Program-made: the position numbers and the translations under genes
DNA from: Rutidosis leptorrhynchoides
Lineage: Eukaryota > Streptophyta > Magnoliopsida > Asterales > Asteraceae
Direction of reading: 5' to 3'
NCBI RefSeq assembly: GCF_046630445.1
Contig: NC_092337.1
Location: forward strand, 365,310,001 to 365,374,000
DNA length: 64,000 bases
Shown here: positions 34,491 to 44,235 of the stretch, one piece after another
How positions within the stretch are numbered: the stretch's first letter is position 1
Layout of the letters: each line of letters opens with the position of its first letter
The notes under the pieces: generated by a model
Databases searched by the model: none
The model's input: only the letters and a program-made list of their open reading frames with translations
What the model was told of the DNA's origin: nothing

Positions 34491-34850
34491 TTTTCTTTTT
34501 TTTTTGAACGGCGATTTTTGCATCAACGGATCATTTCTTTCAACGGCCCTCATCATTTGCACGTAACACACACGTTCGGGCGGAAACCCGAACCCGATCG
34601 ACAGTTCCCGGGAACACATCCATACGGGCAGTGTCCAGGTAGAGGTCCGTGAACGGATCCGGTAAAACCTCCCAGACAGACTTATTTTAACACCTTCTCT
34701 CACGAAAAGATTTAAATTAGTGACCTCGACCCAGGCATCCCATGTAATGTGGGTGGTGAACTTGAGAATTAATTGTGTGTACAAAGATTCGAACCTGCAT
34801 CTCCTCTGTGAGAAGAATACGGCGATCCACTGCACCGCAACCACAATTTC
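34491..34850 (-). mobile_element. tRNA-derived SINE (360 bp) with 14-bp target duplication
   Basis: Flanked by perfect direct repeats gatttttcaagtat at 34477-34490 and 34851-34864. On the minus strand the 5' end has a tRNA-like head with A box CGGTGCAGTGG (34827-34837) and B box GGTTCGAATCT (34785-34795). A 250-bp body follows, then a 3' end CGCCGTTC followed by poly(A) at the duplication. This is the structure of a complete Pol III retroposon. The ORFs on both strands are incidental. Confidence 0.92.
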
Positions 34851-34864
34851 GATTTTTCAAGTAT

Positions 34865-35361
34865 ATACAGTTGTTTAGGTGTTTCAAAGAAGAAACGCAA
34901 GGGTGACAATTGATGACCTAAGCAAAGACCATCGGTAGTCAACGTGTGGAGTCTTGATACTTTGTCTTTACCAATTATGTCGAAATTAAGCAAAATATTT
35001 CCTTTCAGGCATTTGGCGTATTGATTTTTCACTCAACTTGCTTTAATTTTATGATTTTTCTATTTATATATAGAAAAACTTCAACAGCTTGGTCTGGATC
35101 TGCTTGGTCTGGATCTCTTTATGCCAACATATCTAGTTTTATAAGACATGTAGCAACGGGCCTCACCCTCATTCGTGACTAGTCTTGCCCTCGAGGGCAT
35201 TGTAGTCACCGGTGTGCCCTCAGCCTCGCCCTTACTACCTCGCCATGGATTTTGTCTTTGGATAGCGTAATGCATCACTAAGCTAAATGGCATTTTGGGG
35301 TAGTACTTATTTGTATTTTTGGCTTGAACATTTGTACACTGGTTTATTTAGTCAATTTGGA
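34865..35361. other. Intergenic sequence, no feature
   Basis: No coding pattern or repeat recognised. The ORFs here lack domain features. Confidence 0.5.
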
Positions 35362-35376
35362 GGGTCATGTGTTGAT

Positions 35377-35612
35377 TTTTTGGGCAAAAAGGTGTAAATC
35401 GGCGGGAACACCCTGATCCCGTGTGTCTTTGGCACCAACCATTGTCCACCCCACAAGGAATAGCTCCGGCAACTCCCCTATCCTGGACCCCCAACCATGT
35501 GACAGACTGACCCCGGAGGGATCGAACCTGCGTCTGTATTGGGCAAACTTCCACATGGTGGGTCCCCAAGAATGTTAGGGTGTGGGTACCGTTGAAGCAC
35601 TGCTTCTTTGGT
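35377..35612 (-). mobile_element. Second tRNA-derived SINE (236 bp) with 15-bp target duplication
   Basis: Flanked by gggtcatgtgttgat at 35362-35376 and 35613-35627. The minus strand carries a B box GGTTCGATCCC (35518-35528) about 95 bases from the 5' end and a GC-rich body. It ends in a short A-rich tail. Its sequence is unlike the SINE at 34491 and is probably a separate family. Confidence 0.85.
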
Positions 35613-35627
35613 GGGTCATGTGTTGAT

Positions 35628-36214
35628 AAGGAAGTATGTCCTGGGGAGGAAATAGAGAGAAAATGCTCATGTGGCGCTGACGTGACGGTTTGTCCTAGTG
35701 ATGAAGGATGTCATTGTTAGGAGTTATCTAACTGAAGCTTATATAAACGTTTGACATAAAATAATTACGGCCTTACCTGTTGGCACAAGGCTCTCCGTCA
35801 TGGTCTAATACTTCGTACGTTAGTGCAAACGTATATAGTAAGCTACTAGTACATAGTACTGTTCTTAAGTCTATTTGTTTCTAGTATGATGATATTAGAA
35901 ATTAAAACAAATGGTGGTAATGTTCTATAAATTTGGATGATGCCAATTAAGTTGAGACGTATTAAATGGGTAATAATGGGAACCACATGAAACTTTCAAA
36001 GTGCGTCTTTTATGCGTTTGAAAGGGGTTAAATCGAAAGGAGAAGAGTGGGTTAGTCAAGAGTCTTGATAGTGTTGGTCAACGTGGAAAATTTTACAAAA
36101 ACTAGTTGAAATTTCAATGCTTTTAGCATAAAAGATGGTGCAAACTTAAGAGTTTTAGCATAAAAAAAAAATCGTGTTGAAAACATATTGAGGTAGAAAA
36201 TAATATGCTTGAAA
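35628..36214 (+). promoter_or_regulatory. Upstream region of the LRK10L-1-type gene
   Basis: No ORF. A TATA-like ttatataaac lies at 35739-35748, about 470 bases before the start codon. No 5' splice signal could be chosen with confidence, so the transcription start is unknown. Confidence 0.35.
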
Positions 36215-38908
36215 ATGATGACCAGTATCTTATTTTTCACTCTTTCTTGTCTGCCTATCCTTCACTCAGCTACCCCAACCTGCCCCAAAAGTTTCAGTTG
36301 CCCAAATATTTCTCCATTCAACTACCCTTTTTACAATGCGTCTGATGGTACGTCATGTGGGTTGATCAAGGTCAACTGCAATAAGACAGTTTCAACTTTT
36401 CAATCTGGAACACATCAGTATGAAATTTTATACAAGCTTGATTCTAATTCTTCCATCATGATTGGAAACAAAACATTTGAAGAGCTTCTGCAAAATGAAA
36501 GCTGCGATGCGCTCATGGATAATATTACTTCGCCGTACCCAGTTCTGTTTACATATTCAATACAATTTTTCATCAATATCTTCAAATGCACAAAAAACGC
36601 TTATTTTGACAATAATTATTTTGGCAAACTAATTTACAATAGCTACAAAGGATGCAGAGATCACAATTTCTACTATAACATTCCCTTCAATAATATGATT
36701 ATTCCGAATGATCTCCCGCGTGAATGTCAAGTAATACAGTTGCCGCTCAAAGAGGAATGGCAACGCAAAGAATCACCAATTAATGATACCAACATATTCT
36801 CTCTTCTCTCTTTTAAATTCCTTGTTGGCTTTCCTTTGTCAACTGCTTGCGACGACTGTCACAAGCAAGGCAACCGCTGTCATTCAACTGACAACGGTGA
36901 TTTTGAGTGTTTATACATCGAAAAAGGTTTTTATGGCTTCTTTTCTTCCTTTTGCATTCTTCTTTTCTTCCTTTAGTCCTAAATCTGGGCATACCAGATA
37001 TGATGTCTAATCTAATTAATCTTTTTTATGTCTAATTAATTAATCTAATTAGATTAATTAATCTAATTAGTCTTTGGTGTTTGCTTGCTACCTGCAGAAA
37101 TACCCCATATGAAAGAAAAACCCCATATACAAGAAAAACCCCATATACAAGAAAAACGCCATAAAAAACTGACACTGATTCTAGGTAATATCCCTCCTCA
37201 ATCATGTCTTATTAAATCGTACACATACATGTATGAAACTGTTCCTGAAGTGGTTATATTTTTTTTTTACTAGTTCTTGCAGGATCTGCATTCATCCTCA
37301 TGCTGTTTCTAGTTATCTTCTTAATCTGGAGGTGGTTTAAACGAAACCCATTTTCGTATTTCTCATCCAAGGACAAATCACCGATCCTTGAAGATGAAAA
37401 TTTCTTAGGCGGCGTCTCAGTTTTCTCCTACAGTGAGCTTGAATATGCCACCCAAAATTTCAACCCGTCTCACGAACTAGGAGATGGAGGTTTTGGAGCA
37501 GTTTATTATGGTGAGAACATGATATACTTACTTAATTACTAATATTTATGGTCATTAATACATACTCTATCCATCCAAACAAAAATGTCCAAGCTACTAT
37601 TTATACCTGTCTCAAAATATATGTATTTGACTCAAAATGATACTAAAAAGTCATTGAAATATAAATTCTACCCTTTTTATATATGGAAGTCAACAAAATA
37701 TTTACTCCTACTTTCTTCTCTCACTTACTTTGTTTATGAAGCTTTAAATAATTTGAATAACTTATAACTTATTAGATGAGGGACAATCTAGACATTTTAC
37801 CAACATATCTTGAATTGAACATATCTTGTTGGGGACAATTTTATCGAAATGGATGGAGTATAACTCTTTAACACACTCATCATGCAACATTTGATTTGAT
37901 TTTTCTAAAAAAGGTAAACTCAAAGACGGACGAGAAATTGCAGTGAAGAGACTCTACGAGCACAACTACAAGCGAATCCAACATTTCAAGAACGAAGTTG
38001 ATATCTTGACCAGGTTACGGCATCCCAACCTTGTTGTGCTCTACGGTAGCACATCAGGACAAAGCCGAGAACTTCTCCTTGTCTATGAGTACATTTCCAA
38101 TGGCACCATTGCGGACCACCTTCATGGAGAACGAGCAAAAAGAAGCCTGCTGACATGGCCGATACGGAAGAACATCGCCATAGAAACCGCCAGTGCACTA
38201 GTCTACCTTCATGCCTCTGAAATCATTCACCAAGATGTAAAGACCAACAACATCCTAGTTGATAACAAATTCTGCGTTAAGGTAGCAGATTTTGGTCTCT
38301 CGAGACTTGTACCAAATAATGTCACTCATGTGTCGACGGCTCCTCAGGGTACCCCTGGTTATGTCGATCCCCAGTATAACCAACGTTATCAATTAACAGA
38401 TAAGAGTGACGTTTACAGCTTCGGCGTAGTCTTGATTGAACTAATATCATCAATGGTGGCGGTCGATTTAAGAAGATCTCGGGATGAAATTAGTTTGGCT
38501 AACCTCGCGTTAAACAAGATCCAACGATGTGAAGTCGATCAACTGATCGACCCTGATTTAGTGTCAGATTCAAATGAAGAAACCAAGAACATGATCACGT
38601 CGGTAGCAGAGTTGGCTTTCCAGTGTTTACAATACGATTCAGAAATGAGACCAACGATGAATGAGGTGCTGGACGTTTTATTAGATATTCAAGCTACGGG
38701 AAAAATAGATGTTCATGATAGTTTTGGAAATTTGAATTCAGTGAATCCACCACCTCCATCTGAAGCTAATGATACGGTGTTTTTAATGAAAGACTTTTTA
38801 CCTTCACCGGTATCAGTCACAAATGAATGGCAAAGTGAAAATAGTGCATCCACTACACTAAGTAACAATGGAGATAGATTGCCAATTAACAATCGTAGTA
38901 GTATATAA
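36215..38908 (+). CDS. LRK10L-1-type receptor-like kinase, four exons, 673 residues
   Basis: Proposed exons: 36215-36926, 37098-37184, 37283-37510 and 37914-38908. All introns are GT-AG, the phases agree, and the sum is 2022 bases with no stop. The protein has a signal peptide (about 1-19), a Cys-rich GUB_WAK_bind/WAK_assoc ectodomain (22-236, ending with CDDCHKQGNRC), and a short repetitive linker from exon 2. A TM helix (about 268-286) is followed by a kinase: LGDGGFGAVYYG, Lys354, DFG at 468 and a C-terminal Ser-rich tail. The match is to LEAF RUST 10 DISEASE-RESISTANCE LOCUS RECEPTOR-LIKE KINASE-like 1 proteins, plasma-membrane kinases with a presumed cell-wall-sensing ectodomain. The catalytic loop reads HQD (448-450) instead of HRD, and the APE-position motif reads DPQ (494-496) where relatives have DPE. 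It may be a weak or regulatory kinase, or an ageing gene, although the frame is fully open. Confidence 0.88.
37101..37166 (+). repeat. 18-bp coding repeats in exon 2
   Basis: About three and a half units of an 18-base sequence (ccccatatacaagaaaaa type) encode PHIQEK repeats in the juxtamembrane linker. The unit length is a multiple of three, so copy-number change keeps the frame. Confidence 0.8.
37565..37858. mobile_element. Stowaway-like MITE in intron 3
   Basis: Left end ta|ctctatccatccaaac, right end aaatggatggag|ta. The inverted ends and TA dinucleotide flanks give a 294-bp element lying wholly in the third intron of the receptor kinase gene. Confidence 0.7.
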
Positions 38909-39853
38909 AATTTGTAAGAAGATTCAGGTATATATATATAGTGTGATTTTGGTACTTTACAAAATTGATGGTTTACATTATCAAAGTGTATGTTAATGTC
39001 TCATTTTACTCAATAATCTAAATGGCGTAATATTCTCTACCACATGATTGGCTACAATGGGTGGCAGTTACTGTTAAAACCACACACTTCTTTCGGATGC
39101 GGGTCGGATCCACTAACTTCTTTTTTATTCTTTTTTATTCAATATACTAAAACGGCACACTTCTTTCCTAACACCACTGGAACCTTCTGGCGAACCGCCA
39201 CCGCACCATCGCCGTCACTGCCGACGCACCATCGCCGCCACCGCCACCGCCACCGCACAATCGTCGTCACCGCCACCCTTCCTCTTCGCTGCTTCTTCTC
39301 CGCCGACTGTTCTTCAAAAAAGGGTTCTCGATTCAGATGCAAACATCGCGATCTCAACCTCCGTATTTTCGATTTTGCGGTCATTTGATCTGATGGTACC
39401 TTTTTAGGTGGCCCCGATTTCGATTTAACCCTAGGGTTTTCGATTTGGTCGATTTTTGTCCGTTTGATTATCGTCTAACCCTAGAGGTTTCGATTCCTGT
39501 CATCGATTGTGCTATAGCCATACGGTTCTTAATTCCTTGGCACCGATTTGGGATTTGGGAGAGAAATTTTCTATTCATCTATAACCGTCGTCACTATCGT
39601 CAACAGGTATACTTCTTAAATAATTTCTACGAATTGTTAATGCTTAATGGCTTTATCTATTTTTTTTGCTTTTTACTGCATGGATTTCTGGATTTCTGAT
39701 ATAGGTTCTTCAATATCTATTTTTATGTTTCTAAATCATAATCTCCTACTATGGCTACTTTACGTGTTACTAGGCACTATATTATTAAAGGAAAGGTTTT
39801 GTTTGTGACTTCTCCAACGGCTATAGAGCCGTTAACTTTGTATTTTTTTTTAG

Positions 39854-39854
<1 letters not shown>
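38909..39854 (+). other. 3' flank and a leader-like GC-rich patch
   Basis: After the kinase stop the sequence is AT-rich. 39185-39300 is a sharply GC-rich patch with repeated ccgccac units. It is followed by several aaccctag and cgattt motifs reminiscent of a plant 5' leader and first intron. No start codon leads into a credible protein. Confidence 0.4.

Positions 39855-39936
<82 letters not shown>
39855..39936. repeat. (TA)n microsatellite
   Basis: About 80 bases of TA, abutting a Helitron-like terminus. Confidence 0.97.
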
Positions 39937-39940
<4 letters not shown>

Positions 39941-39970
39941 CTAGGTCTTAGAGCCCGTGCGTTGCACGGG
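39941..39970 (-). mobile_element. Helitron-like 3' terminus
   Basis: The minus strand reads CCCGTGCAACGCACGGG (7-bp stem, 3-base loop) followed after about nine bases by CTAG and then T. This is the hairpin-plus-CTRR end and A/T insertion typical of Helitrons. The element would extend to the right; its TC 5' end was not located. Confidence 0.6.
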
Positions 39971-40050
39971 TGTGTAAAAAGCCGTGCAAAAACCTAAACA
40001 GATTATATCATTAAAGTATGTAAATAGCGAAAGTAAATACAACGTTAGAC

Positions 40051-40067
40051 CTCGTGCGTTGCACGGG
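40051..40067. repeat. Second copy of the Helitron-like hairpin
   Basis: ctcgtgcgttgcacggg, one mismatch from the terminus at 39954-39970. Its flank gttagacctcg also resembles that terminus. A tandem ~43-bp repeat (attcttttgagttta) follows at 40116-40190. Confidence 0.6.
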
Positions 40068-40405
40068 TGGTTAAAATAATCGTGCAAAATTAATTGATTT
40101 TTTCAAACAATTATTCTTTTGAGTTTAAGAACCCGTGGTGTTAACAAATTTTAAAAATTCTTTTGAGTTTAAAAGCCTGTGGTATTGAAAAATTTTAAAA
40201 GTGATTTTGTGTGGTATTATTAACTTAACGTCTACAAATTTTTTTACTTCTCACAATTAATATCTTTTTATGAGTCATTTGAAAATTTGTCATGGAACGT
40301 GTCACAACAAAAACACGTTAATAAAGTCTAAGTTATATTTGTTATATGTTATCATTATATAATATATAATAACTCTTGCATAAAACATATATAAGTCACA
40401 TGTTA

Positions 40406-40407
<2 letters not shown>

Positions 40408-40504
<97 letters not shown>

Positions 40505-40526
40505 TATGAGCCCGTATATTGCACGG
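40408..40526. repeat. (TA)n array followed by a third, degenerate hairpin
   Basis: The TA run covers about 40408-40500. It leads into gggttatgagcccgtatattgcacgg, where the hairpin (40511-40526) has lost part of its stem. Confidence 0.65.
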
Positions 40527-40960
40527 AAATTGCATATTTATGATTTCGTAAGTATAAATATCGGACTTTGAGCCAATGCGTTAAATTACTGTTAATGAGC
40601 GGAAAAACTTTAACTATGAAATATTTGGTTAGTAAAAAATTCATCTATATAAAATCGTATGTGAGATATAAATGATAAATTTAGAAGAATAAAAAATGAT
40701 TTTATATAAATTAAAAAAAATTTGATAAATTAATTTTATCTTCAATGTTACGATTAGCACAATTAGATATTGAGATATAGATTGTAACATACGAAATCTG
40801 TTACAATTATTTATGGATATTGAGATATATATTATAACATTCTTAATATATTACGGCATTATATTATAATAACATTATAATAATTATTGTAAATAATATA
40901 TATAATCTATACATATAACAATCCATAAATAACTTTCAACCACAATTAAGAATAATTTTT

Positions 40961-41065
<105 letters not shown>

Positions 41066-41155
41066 CCATTTCATCTCATTTTTACACACAACATAATTTT
41101 TTACTCTGAATTTTTATACAATCAAACTCATTTCCACAATTCTCAAATCAAAAAA

Positions 41156-41458
41156 ATGGCCAATCGTTGCTTGATCAACATCGACGTTCATCACGACGGT
41201 AAACTTTCCGATAACCGAAATTATTGGTACGACGGGTTCACAAAATCGTTTGAAGCTCTAGACGTTACCGGCTTCGATGTAGAGCGCGTAGTAAGCTTTA
41301 TACGCGATAGGTTAGATTGCGAGGCCGCCGACGTTTGGTACTGTGACGAGGTCACGGATTTGTTCAAGGAATTTCGATCTGAAGCCGTGTGGGAACGAAT
41401 GGTCGGAAAGGCCAAACTGAAGAACAAACGTATCACGTTGTACTGTAGGAACGTGTGA
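41156..41458 (+). CDS. 100-residue PB1-like-domain protein, probably transposon-derived
   Basis: The ATG lies in a good plant context (aaaaaaATGGCC), about 90 bases after a TA array. The protein begins MANRCLINIDVHHDGKLSD and ends KRITLYCRNV. The opening (hydrophobic strand, then HH-G-K-F/L), a central ...DVERVVSFIRDRL... helix and a C-terminal K-K-x-x-x-LY strand match the PB1-like N-terminal domain of plant MULE (Mutator) transposase-related proteins. No transposase, zinc finger or SWIM domain follows; downstream frames are closed. It could be a solo domain carried by the neighbouring Helitron-like element, a gene fragment, or an orphan gene. Base composition is GC-richer than the flanks. 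Confidence 0.55.
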   Translation: MANRCLINIDVHHDGKLSDNRNYWYDGFTKSFEALDVTGFDVERVVSFIRDRLDCEAADVWYCDEVTDLFKEFRSEAVWERMVGKAKLKNKRITLYCRNV

Positions 41459-41940
41459 AGCCTTCCCGCTTCGAACGGTCGAGATGATGATACGTCTTCG
41501 CATGAATCGGGATCTCCCACTCGCTATGGACGTTAATTGTTGTTTTTTTATTCTTTAGGAATTAATAACTAATTTTAGGATTTAATAAGTAATTTTAGGA
41601 CTTTTAATATTTTTAACTTTTAATTTTAGATTTTTAATTGTAATCGTTTTAGGACTTTTTTAAAATGTTTGGATTAAGTTCCATGTATGTATAATCAAAG
41701 GATGGCGACCGTGTCGGTAAGCATCATTGCAATTGTTTATAACTGCTTGAATGAATTTATGATGCTAATTATGATTTCGATTTTGTTACATAATTATTTT
41801 ATCAATATATATACGTGTATCAAAGAACTGATGTTTTGATTTATTATATTTATGTTGTTTTACAGGGTTTATGATGATTCGAAAGTTTTAGATTGAGGCT
41901 TGTGCAAGTTGAAACCCTAATTTTATCAACTGGAAAAGTA
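41459..41940. other. Non-coding sequence after the small ORF
   Basis: AT-rich with several ttttaggattta-like repeats (41555-41660) and no ORF. It could be the 3' untranslated region and an intron of the small gene. Confidence 0.4.
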
Positions 41941-41952
41941 AGTGACATGTTT

Positions 41953-41997
<45 letters not shown>

Positions 41998-42024
41998 AAC
42001 GGCACGTTAGTGACATGTTTATCC
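41941..42024 (-). mobile_element. Ultra-truncated retroposition: A40 tail plus 12 bases, with target duplication
   Basis: agtgacatgtttatcc occurs at 41941-41956 and 42009-42024. Between the copies is T40 followed by gaacggcacgtt. On the minus strand the insert is AACGTGCCGTTC followed by A40. Its last bases, GCCGTTC(A)n, equal the 3' end of the SINE at 34491-34850. It looks like a 5'-truncated insertion of that family. Confidence 0.75.
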
Positions 42025-43241
42025 TTTTACGTGTTCTGATTTGTGTATTCTATTATAAGCGAGATTCAGTAATTCTAATTGGATCCAACAATCGTACAGT
42101 TATATTTATCTAATCTTGAATTCTATAATACTATGTGTCATATTTAGTAGTTTTATAGCAATCTTAGTGACTCTAATTGAACAGAGATGTAGGGGTCACA
42201 TAATTGAGAGACTTATAGCTATAAATTATTTCATACATCTTAATTTTTTGTTGATTTATTTTTACACATGATGAGGTCTATATGTCGCCCTGATCCTTTT
42301 TTATGTTAGAGTAAATCACTTTTGGATATACCATGGTTTCAATCCTTATGATTTTTTTCTTGGGCATACTCATTTGTAGAATTTAAACCATTTTTTTTCA
42401 GTTGTAGAATTTAATTAATTTTGTCAACACTTTGGTTGAAGAATTTTGGCCAATGTATGAGGTTGAATATGATTGATAAGGTTTAAAATGCTAATTTAGC
42501 ACTCTAGGAAGTTTAGAAGGATGATTAAAGAGGTTAAATCCATTATACCTATTGTTATTGGATTCTATTTAAATTTGCATAGTCGTGGCATAAGTACCAA
42601 AACAACAGTGCTATATATCTCGCTTTGCTTTCATTTTTAGTTTTCTTATTCACTTATTGTAAATGTTGTATCAATGCCAAGTACTATTCTTTTACTATAA
42701 AACATTTGGTATGACTATATCTATGATTTGTGTTAAATGCAAGATTGTAATGGATGTGGATGTTGTTGACTGCCACTTATCAACTAAATAATTAACAAAA
42801 AAAAGGATTACAAAATCCATCGCGAAGCGCGGACCACAAACATAATTGTTCTACAATTGATGATGACCACATCATATTCTAGTCACAAACCGAGCAATTT
42901 TAAACATACAAGATGGGTACATGCGTTGTTCTCAATTCATAACAGTAAACAAACATCACCGATACAAATAAATCAAACATTAAAGTAACAAATATATGCC
43001 AAAAACACTAAAAAGAAAGAAATAAAACACGTGCTCCAAGTATTTGACAAAATGCGTATACACAATTTTGAAACTTTAGGTATGATTTGACATTTATATT
43101 TGTTTTTACTTTAAAGACGTACGTCACACCATGCTACGTCACATGCAACGCGTGGCGTCTAGCATCCTTTAATTGGAACCTTGGTCTGCTGAGCTTGTAA
43201 AAGCATACTCAAGTCAACGCCACGTGTTTGGTAGTGTAACG
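42025..43241. other. Unassigned sequence
   Basis: No ORF. A small CG-rich inverted repeat (atcgcgaagcgcgg, 42819-42832) may be another Helitron-like hairpin. Confidence 0.4.
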
Positions 43242-43611
43242 TGTTGGGGGTTTTGACATGTTATCGCTGAGCTGGACCAAATTCCGATATATCAGGCACA
43301 TGGAGAACGTGGAGCAGGTTGTAGGCATGATTAGAAGGTTCTGGGGGCAGTTATTGAAGGAGTGGCCACTAATATAGCAGTTATTGAATATAACCGCCGT
43401 TATATATCTATAAATAGTGGCCTAAACCCTCATTTGAAGGCTAATAAACTCCCGAATACTCTAATCTTCTCACCATTACTATCTTGGAGGCTCGAAAAAA
43501 GACAAACAACACCACACCCTTCATATCCCATCGAACCAAAGGAACCCCTTCCAAAGGTTAGACCATTCTTTCATTTACCTGCACTCGAACCAAACTATTT
43601 TGGTTTGATCA
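43242..43611 (+). repeat. 5' LTR (370 bp) of a short plus-strand gypsy element
   Basis: It starts tgttgggggttttgac and ends gatca, followed by tttggcgccattcgtggga. The TGGCGCC...GTGGGA leader is the primer-site type found in Tat/Athila-like Ty3 elements. I cannot name the tRNA with certainty. Only one LTR is in the window. Confidence 0.6.
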
Positions 43612-43655
43612 TTTGGCGCCATTCGTGGGACCACGAAAAATCCATTTTTGTTAAC

Positions 43656-44096
43656 ATGCCAGGAGGTTTTGAGCTACCACCAATCACAAGTGCTGGAGAA
43701 CAATATAACCCTTTGAGACCCGACGTCGAAACTAGTTATATGACTCCAAGTGAAAATGTTCGTCGGACTAGGCTTGATTTTGAAGATAACACCAATACTG
43801 GATCCAACGTTTCAGCCCCAACCAGCCCTGAAGTTGTTTGTTCCAGCTTGAAAACAATGAATGGGGGGGGGGGGGGGGGAGGCTATCCGTTTCTTGGCAA
43901 AAGGAGCTTTTGTTTTTCCCAAGCTTGCGGCCGGAGGGGGAGAGGCAGACCGGAGCTTCGAAAGCACCCCTTCATGACTCCACACGAGCAATGCCCGAAT
44001 TCGGAAAATATCCTGTTAAAAAAAAGACGAGGCACATCAAGAGTTGATTCAAACCCTCATTTTAGGAGCTCCGCCGTCCATGACTGCACAAATTGA
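43656..44096 (+). pseudogene. Gag-leader ORF of the Tat-like element
   Basis: ATG at 43656 (MPGGFELPPITSAGEQ...) follows the primer site by about 25 bases. The Pro/Ser/Thr-rich N-terminus is like the start of Tat-type gag. A run of 17 G (43863-43879) encodes poly-Gly and then the frame loses similarity, so a frameshift in the run is likely. The frame continues to a stop at 44096. The element is cut by element 4 at 44236. Confidence 0.45.
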
Positions 44097-44235
44097 GCAG
44101 CCTGGCGTGGCGGATGGGATGTTGAAAAACTGGTATGCCGTGATGGGCGGATATAAGGTAAAGAAATCGCTAGAGCCTTCCGCGACGTCAGAAAAGTGCA
44201 TCAGAGAAATTGCAACACATCCGTTGTTTGCTGTC

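Noticed and set aside
34353..34844. 163-residue minus ORF
   Set aside because: It is the SINE body read through; the duplications and Pol III boxes explain the segment.
39044..39388. 114-residue Arg/His/Thr-rich ORF
   Set aside because: It is produced by ccgcca repeats in a leader-like patch; no start context or domain.
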